Source: Bacteroidales bacterium (GTDB lineage Bacteria; Bacteroidota; Bacteroidia; Bacteroidales; Muribaculaceae). Taken from it: 6,217 nucleotides of DNA. The stretch's first letter is position 1; each line of letters starts with the position of its first letter. The notes beneath the pieces are model-generated. The model was not told the origin of the DNA. It saw only the letters and a program-made list of their open reading frames with translations, and ran no database searches. A program made the translations under genes and the position numbers. The stretch lies in NCBI GenBank assembly GCA_900767075.1, contig CAAFXX010000500.1, positions 1 through 6,217 on the forward strand. Reading direction: 5' to 3'. Positions 1 to 4,057 of the stretch are shown piece after piece.

Positions 1-93
1 GAAGGACGCATAGCCGAGCAGGGCACCCATGCCGAACTGATGGCACGGGGCGGAATATACCATAAGCTTGTCAACATGCAGCATGTGGAATGA
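1..93 (+). CDS. ABC exporter ATP-binding protein, C-terminal end (partial)
   Basis: Only the last 30 residues are visible, in frame 1 from the window edge to the TGA at 91-93. They read EGRIAEQGTHAELMARGGIY and end KLVNMQHVE. This matches the stretch after the H-loop in ABC transporter nucleotide-binding domains, where a G-x-I-x-E-x-G-x-H-x-E-L pattern is followed by G-x-Y and a final helix ending near a Gln. That ending is typical of fused membrane/ATPase half-transporters of the MsbA or lipid/drug exporter type, which would sit in the inner membrane and couple ATP hydrolysis to export. The Walker A, signature and Walker B motifs lie outside the window, so the substrate cannot be named. The next gene starts 58 nt downstream. 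The family is fairly certain and the subfamily is a guess. Confidence 0.85.
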   Translation, partial: EGRIAEQGTHAELMARGGIYHKLVNMQHVE

Positions 94-151
94 CGGTTTC
101 CCGCCGCACCCTATTCACCAAATCTCCCTTACACTCTTAAATTTCCTCACC

Positions 152-718
152 ATGGCAGAAGAAAACGAGAAAAACGAAAATATCGAGAATAAACCCGAAA
201 ACAAACAATCGCTCGACGAGCAATGGGCTGAAGTGCTCGGCATGGAGTTCGACGAAGAGGAAGCTCGTCGCAGACTTCCTCCCACTCCCGACGCCCAGCA
301 GCCACCCCGCATTCCCAATCCTCCCTATACCGGATGGAATCAGCCCGGCACACCCCAGCCGCCTTTCGGTCAGCAACAGCCTTTCGGTCAGCAGCCGTCC
401 GGCAATCAGCCGCCGTCCGGCAACCAGTATCCTCCTTTTGAACAGCCGCCGTTTGCCGCGCAAAAGCCTGTGGAGCTGGAGAAGATGCCTCCTACATACC
501 TTGTATGGTCTATCCTATCATTGGTGCTTTGCTGCAGTATAGCGGGAATCGTGGCGGTGGTCTTCAGCACGATGGTCAGCAGCCGTTTCTATGCGCATGA
601 CTACATGGGCAGCCAGCGCGCCTCGCGCAACGCCCAGATATGGATCATCATATCGATCGTGCTCGGCGTCGTCACCAACGCGATCTATCTGCCACTCCTG
701 TTATTAGGAGGAGCATGA
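152..718 (+). CDS. CD225/dispanin-like membrane protein with Pro/Gln-rich N-terminal arm
   Basis: A 188-residue protein in three parts. Residues 1-42 are highly charged, rich in Glu, Lys and Asn. Residues 43-106 are low-complexity Pro/Gln/Gly with short repeats (PFGQQ, PSGNQ). Residues 113-188 form a CD225/dispanin-type domain: P113-P-T-Y then W119-S-I-L, a first hydrophobic segment (about 118-139) with C127-C128 and G132-I, a polar loop with S154 and A157 before N160-A-Q-I-W, and a second hydrophobic segment (about 163-186). The paired Cys and the loop are hallmarks of the family, which includes eukaryotic IFITM proteins; the bacterial role is unknown. There is no signal peptide, so the arm is probably cytoplasmic. 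I chose the ATG at 152 because the alternative TTG at 68 lies inside the ABC gene and adds 28 residues unlike the charged N-terminus. The stop overlaps the next gene's start, suggesting translational coupling. Confidence 0.85.
   Translation: MAEENEKNENIENKPENKQSLDEQWAEVLGMEFDEEEARRRLPPTPDAQQPPRIPNPPYTGWNQPGTPQPPFGQQQPFGQQPSGNQPPSGNQYPPFEQPPFAAQKPVELEKMPPTYLVWSILSLVLCCSIAGIVAVVFSTMVSSRFYAHDYMGSQRASRNAQIWIIISIVLGVVTNAIYLPLLLLGGA
362..430 (+). repeat. Short in-frame tandem repeats encoding PFGQQ / PSGNQ units
   Basis: Four Pro-led units lie in tandem within the CD225-like gene, encoding residues 71-93. CCTTTCGGTCAGCA occurs at 362-375 and again at 380-393 (period 18). CCGTCCGGCAA occurs at 395-405 and 413-423 (period 18). 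The units are 18, 15, 18 and 18 nt, all multiples of three, so gain or loss of a unit would keep the frame. The near-identity of DNA within each pair, not only of protein, suggests recent duplication. Confidence 0.8.
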
Positions 719-1104
719 GGTCGGGACCGTCGGATTCCTTCCGCAGTGTGGCGCTGATAATCATGGCTTTCGCAGCCGCTGTCATCGTCGCCTTCTACTT
801 CGTGTTCGACCCCGAGCAATTCCGGTGGATGCCGCAGTGCATCTTCCTGCGGCTCACGGGCTACCAATGCCCAGGCTGCGGCAGCCAGCGCATGCTCCAT
901 GCCCTGCTCCACGGTGACCTCGCGGCGGCATGGCATGCCAATGCCTATCTGCTCGTCATGCTCCCCGTCATAATCTTCATGGGCTGGCTCGAACTCACGC
1001 GCACCCGCCATCCGCGCCTCTACCAACGGGTGTTCTCCCCTCCCGTCCTCATCGCCATCACCCTCTCCCTCATCATCTGGGAAATTGCCCGCAACTTCCT
1101 TTGA
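715..1104 (+). CDS. DUF2752 family small membrane protein
   Basis: A 129-residue protein with the DUF2752 signature C52-P-G-C55-G-S-Q-R59, preceded by C42 and L-T-G (47-49) and followed by L64-L-H-G-D68 and N76. Three hydrophobic segments are visible: about 12-31, 77-95 and 109-126. The Cys motif falls between the first two, at the membrane edge. The CxxC could bind metal or take part in thiol chemistry, but no function is established for the family and none is claimed here. The ATG at 715 overlaps the preceding TGA (ATGA), and every longer in-frame version runs inside the CD225-like gene. An AGGAGG stretch at 706-711 lies only 3 nt before the ATG; it also encodes the Gly-Gly-Ala tail of the upstream protein, so it is uncertain as a ribosome site. 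Coupling to the upstream gene is the simpler explanation. Confidence 0.87.
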   Translation: MRSGPSDSFRSVALIIMAFAAAVIVAFYFVFDPEQFRWMPQCIFLRLTGYQCPGCGSQRMLHALLHGDLAAAWHANAYLLVMLPVIIFMGWLELTRTRHPRLYQRVFSPPVLIAITLSLIIWEIARNFL

Positions 1105-1122
1105 TCCGACTCAACCACATTT

Positions 1123-1653
1123 ATGTCAGCAATTTTTCTAATAGGATATATGGCGAGCGGCAAGACGACTTTCGGCAAGGCTCTCGCGCGCCACACGGGG
1201 CGACCCTTCATCGACCTTGATTTCTATATCGAGCAGCGTTTCCATACTACCATCCGGCGGATGTTCGACACCGAAGGAGAGGATGTTTTCCGACGCCGCG
1301 AGAAGGCGATGCTCCATGAAGCGGGGGAATTCGACGATGTCATCGTGGCTTGCGGCGGAGGCACACCATGCTTCTTCGACAACATGGACTTCATGCTCGG
1401 GCGCGGCACCGTCGTCTTTCTCGACGCCACGCCCGAACGAATCACCGAGCGCCTCTGCATCAACAACTCCAGACGTCCCCTCATGGCAGGCAAGAGTCCC
1501 GACCAGATCCGCACCGACGTCGAGGCGGGACTTGCGGCGCGCCTCGACAGTTACCGCCGCGCACACGTCATCCTCCCCTCCGACCGTCTCGAATCCCACA
1601 CCCAGATCGCCGACACCATCGCCGAATTCAAAAAACTCACCACCATTTCCTGA
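1123..1653 (+). CDS. aroK: Shikimate kinase
   Basis: A 176-residue cytoplasmic enzyme, a normal length for the family. It phosphorylates shikimate with ATP to give shikimate 3-phosphate, the fifth step of the chorismate pathway to aromatic amino acids. The P-loop is G8-Y-M-A-S-G13-K14-T15. The shikimate-binding Asp lies in F29-I-D-L-D33; the F56-R57-x-x-E60 motif gives the binding Arg; C77-G-G-G80 is the Gly-rich loop contacting shikimate. The lid segment has R117-R118-P119-L120, and R140 in R-L-D-S-Y matches the late substrate-binding Arg. All key residues are present, so activity is expected. The start at 1123 lies 18 nt after the DUF2752 stop and puts the P-loop at the usual distance from the N-terminus. 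It probably shares a transcript with the two genes upstream, although no functional tie to them is apparent. Confidence 0.96.
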   Translation: MSAIFLIGYMASGKTTFGKALARHTGRPFIDLDFYIEQRFHTTIRRMFDTEGEDVFRRREKAMLHEAGEFDDVIVACGGGTPCFFDNMDFMLGRGTVVFLDATPERITERLCINNSRRPLMAGKSPDQIRTDVEAGLAARLDSYRRAHVILPSDRLESHTQIADTIAEFKKLTTIS

Positions 1654-1677
1654 GCGATTTCCAGAAACCGTTTTCAG

Positions 1678-1701
1678 AAACTGTTAAATTTTATACAGTT
1701 T
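1678..1701. other. Inverted repeat in the aroK-AlaDH gap (possible operator or weak terminator)
   Basis: AAACTGT (1678-1684) and ACAGTTT (1695-1701) are perfect 7-bp inverted copies around a 10-nt AT-only centre. The stem has only two G-C pairs and no T-run follows, so it is a poor intrinsic terminator. It ends 14 nt before the candidate -33 box, a plausible spot for a regulator. A direct repeat CAGAAAC (1662-1668 and 1675-1681) overlaps its left arm. The symmetry is visible; the role is a guess. Confidence 0.35.
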
Positions 1702-1715
1702 ATTCACGCGGATAT

Positions 1716-1746
1716 TTTGTTTTGCAGCCGATAAATATTAATTTTG
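1716..1746 (+). promoter_or_regulatory. Candidate Bacteroidota-type promoter for the AlaDH-family gene
   Basis: TTTG at 1716-1719 and TAATTTTG at 1739-1746 are separated by 19 nt, an exact match to the Bacteroidota housekeeping pattern TTTG / TAnnTTTG. Transcription would begin around 1752, giving a leader of only about 12 nt before the ATG at 1764. The short leader is a weakness, but the site lies in the only AT-rich gap of the window and directly before a gene start. Confidence 0.5.
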
Positions 1747-1763
1747 GGGAAATTATACAAGCT

Positions 1764-2870
1764 ATGACTGACAAAATGAAAAACCAGGAGCTGCAGCCCG
1801 AGCCGGCGCTCGATGTGCTCGACACAATACCTTCAGGAATAAAGATAGGTATTGCCGCCAATTACCGCGAGACTGAAGAAACCCGTATGTTGCTTACCCC
1901 AGAGGCATGCGGCGTGCTGACCTCGGGAGGATTTACAGTATGCATGGAAGAAGGAGCCGGCGTCGACGTCAGCTTTCCCGATGAGCAATACGCATCTTAT
2001 GGCGTCAAGATAGTATCGCGCGACGAGATCCTGAAATGTCCCGTCGTGCTCTCCTATTCCCCGCTGAAGGCAAAAGACATCCACAAGATGGAGAAAGGAG
2101 CAAGCCTCCTCTGCATGATGGGCGACGATCTTTTCGATTCAGCCACGATAAAGGCACTTCTCGAGCGCCGTATCACCACCGGCGTGCTCGACAATATGAT
2201 CAGTCATAACGATGTTGCCGTGTTCGCCAACATCATCGATGAAATCGACGGACGCGCCGCCATCATGTATGCCGAAGACGCCCTGTCATATCTCGGAGGC
2301 GGCAAAGGTGTGCTCCTCGCGGGAGTGGCAGGCATCAATCCCTGTGAGATATTACTTATCGGAATCGGCAACGAGATACTTCATGCCGCCAAAGCCGCTG
2401 TTGCAGCAGGTGCCCGCGTGACACTCATGGACAACGACATATCGTCGCTCATGGCTGCAAAAGATATCTGCGGACCGCTCGTCGACACCGTAGCCATCCA
2501 TCCACATGTGCTCCTCAACAAGGTGAAGAGCGCCGATGTGATCATCACCAGCAACACCACGCGTCCATTCGACTTCCCCAAGAATCTTTCGGAAGTGATG
2601 AAAGAGAACGTCTACGTGCTCGACCTCAACGATGTCCATCCGTCGGTATGCGTGCCGCGCACAGTCGCCATGGCACTCTCCAACGTTCTGGTGAACTTCT
2701 TCGGCGAGTTAGCCCTCAAGACGAGCTTCAACTCGATGATCGCCACCACGCCGGGAGTCCAGTGCGGCATCGTGACCTATAACGGAAAACTTGTCGACAA
2801 ACTCATAGGCTCGTTCCTGAGCATGCCGAGCGTCGACATCTCCGTCATGCTCTCCGGATCGACAAACTGA
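1764..2870 (+). CDS. Alanine dehydrogenase/PNT-family protein with a degenerate active site
   Basis: A 368-residue protein. Residues about 26-165 match the AlaDh_PNT N-terminal domain (K27-I-G-I, R41-x-L-L-T-P46, E63-G-A-G66, F71). The Rossmann domain starts near 178 with G-G-G-K-G-V-L-L-A-G-V and G200-I-G202-N-E-I, then G-A-R-V-T and acidic D223. True alanine dehydrogenases make pyruvate and ammonia from alanine with NAD+. Here the first substrate Arg is plausible (R41), but the usual K-V-K-E-P segment reads S97-Y-S-P-L, the Y-L-H segment reads M118-M-G120, and the D-Q-G-G loop is missing: V285-L-D-L-N-D290 runs almost directly into V297-P-R-T and A304-L-S-N. The third Gly of the dinucleotide motif is Ile205. 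The fold is clear but normal catalysis is doubtful. The ATG at 1764 follows the promoter candidate; longer in-frame versions run through aroK. Confidence 0.82.
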   Translation: MTDKMKNQELQPEPALDVLDTIPSGIKIGIAANYRETEETRMLLTPEACGVLTSGGFTVCMEEGAGVDVSFPDEQYASYGVKIVSRDEILKCPVVLSYSPLKAKDIHKMEKGASLLCMMGDDLFDSATIKALLERRITTGVLDNMISHNDVAVFANIIDEIDGRAAIMYAEDALSYLGGGKGVLLAGVAGINPCEILLIGIGNEILHAAKAAVAAGARVTLMDNDISSLMAAKDICGPLVDTVAIHPHVLLNKVKSADVIITSNTTRPFDFPKNLSEVMKENVYVLDLNDVHPSVCVPRTVAMALSNVLVNFFGELALKTSFNSMIATTPGVQCGIVTYNGKLVDKLIGSFLSMPSVDISVMLSGSTN

Positions 2871-2943
2871 CAACCGACAACGTTCCCAAACCGACATCCA
2901 ACATCCGATAACCCCCGAACAGCATCTTACAACCAGCGACTAA
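2871..2943 (+). other. A/C-rich leader between the AlaDH-family and glycosyltransferase genes
   Basis: These 73 nt are rich in A and C, with about eight G, and contain the direct repeat AACCGACA at 2872-2879 and 2889-2896 and ACATCC at 2894-2899 and 2901-2906. No TAnnTTTG box, terminator hairpin or Shine-Dalgarno sequence is visible. It may be a leader within a longer transcript. Confidence 0.4.
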
Positions 2944-4056
2944 ATGGACGAAAGGCCCAGCCTGATACACATAGTTCACTCCAACACCATGGGCGGCGTG
3001 CAGAGCTATGCGCTCGACATCTGCCGTCACTACCGCGACAAAGGGTGGAACGTATTGGCGCTTACGCGCGGAGCCGCCGCCATCGACCGCCGTTTCGCGG
3101 CGGTCGGCATCCCGATGCTCCACGCGCCCGTGGGCGGATACCTCGACATCTCGTCGGCCCGGATCTTAGCCGGAGCCTTGCGGAAGCTTCCGCCGGGACC
3201 ATGCATAATCCACGTCCACCGCTACCGCGACGCCTTTACCGCATTGCTCGCCAAGACTCTGTCGAAACGCGGCGGCGTCAGGGTGGTGTCGACGCGCCAT
3301 GCCGTTCGCCGGGGACGCGACAACTCATTCTTCAGGTTTCTGTATAAGAAGGTCAACGCCCACATATTCGTGTCCGACATTGCCTACGAACGCTTCTGCG
3401 ACGGCTGGATGCACAGGCGCATACCCCTTCCCGACAATAGCGTTTTCATTCTCCGCAACAGCCTGAACATAAAGCGCGACGCACCTCTGCCCGAGCCGGA
3501 ACGCGGCCCGATGACCGCACTTTATTTCGGTCCCGTGGTGCCGGGTAAGGGAATCGAGACGCTTATCGACGCGCTGCCATTGCTCCGGAAATGCCGGCTC
3601 CGGCTGATAATTGCCGGACGCGGCAAGCCCGATTTCCTCGACAGCATGCGGCAGAGAGCCATCACACGCGACGTGATGGACATGATCGACTGGCACAGCG
3701 ACACCGACGACTGCGGGGAACTAATGTCACGCTCGCATTTCGGAGTCGCTCCGTCGGTCGAACGCGAAGCTTTCGGCATGTCGAGCCTGCGGTTCATGGC
3801 TTACGGCAGGGCGCAGATATGCACCGGTAACGGCGCACCCACAGAATACCTCCGCGACAACGAATCGGCGCTGTTCGTCAAGCCAGCCGATGCCGGCGAA
3901 CTGGCGGAAGCCATACTGAAGCTTGCCCGCAATCCGGAACTGAGAGCGAGTCTCGCGGCACGCGCCTTCGACGATTATACGCGCCTGATGTCGTGGGACA
4001 TATTCACCCGAAACCTCGACCGCATTTACATTCCTTCGGAGCATAGGAACAAATAA
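2944..4056 (+). CDS. GT4-type glycosyltransferase (GT-B fold)
   Basis: A 370-residue protein with the two-domain GT-B layout. The N-terminal acceptor domain (about 6-180) opens with I8-H-I-V-H then M16-G-G-V19, and has I-H90-V-H92-R and S-T-R-H118 blocks. The C-terminal donor domain (about 190-365) has F-G196-P-V-V-P-G-K202-G, the strand L221-I-I-A-G225-R-G, P270-S-V-E-R-E275-A-F-G, and G297-A-P-T-E301. It would move a sugar from a nucleotide donor to a glycan or lipid-linked acceptor at the cytoplasmic face; neither substrate can be named. There is no signal peptide or transmembrane helix. Two usually conserved positions differ: the Arg of G-R-x-x-P-x-K-G is Pro197, and the second Glu of the EX7E motif is Arg283. 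It starts at the first ATG after the leader. The next gene begins 1 nt after the stop, so the two are surely cotranscribed. Confidence 0.9.
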   Translation: MDERPSLIHIVHSNTMGGVQSYALDICRHYRDKGWNVLALTRGAAAIDRRFAAVGIPMLHAPVGGYLDISSARILAGALRKLPPGPCIIHVHRYRDAFTALLAKTLSKRGGVRVVSTRHAVRRGRDNSFFRFLYKKVNAHIFVSDIAYERFCDGWMHRRIPLPDNSVFILRNSLNIKRDAPLPEPERGPMTALYFGPVVPGKGIETLIDALPLLRKCRLRLIIAGRGKPDFLDSMRQRAITRDVMDMIDWHSDTDDCGELMSRSHFGVAPSVEREAFGMSSLRFMAYGRAQICTGNGAPTEYLRDNESALFVKPADAGELAEAILKLARNPELRASLAARAFDDYTRLMSWDIFTRNLDRIYIPSEHRNK

Positions 4057-4057
4057 C

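Noticed and set aside
138..145. TAAATTTC as a -7 promoter box for the CD225-like gene
   Set aside because: It misses the final G of TAnnTTTG, has no TTTG at the right distance upstream, and would start transcription at the ATG itself.
68..151. Upstream TTG start extending the CD225-like protein by 28 residues
   Set aside because: It overlaps the ABC transporter gene, and the added residues are unlike the charged, Met-Ala-Glu-Glu start at 152 that typifies a cytoplasmic N-terminus.
706..711. AGGAGG as a strong ribosome-binding site for DUF2752
   Set aside because: It is only 3 nt from the ATG, encodes the Gly-Gly-Ala tail of the upstream protein, and Bacteroidota rarely depend on such sites.
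640..714. Earlier start for the DUF2752 gene
   Set aside because: The extra 25 residues are Arg/His-rich and lie inside the membrane-coding part of the CD225-like gene; the ATG at 715 gives a normal family-length protein.
1678..1701. Rho-independent terminator after aroK
   Set aside because: The stem is only 7 bp, AT-rich, with a 10-nt loop and no following T-run; kept only as an inverted repeat of unknown role.
1350..1763. N-terminal extension of the AlaDH-family protein
   Set aside because: The added 138 residues are an Arg/His/Pro-rich out-of-frame reading of aroK, followed by translation of an AT-rich promoter gap.
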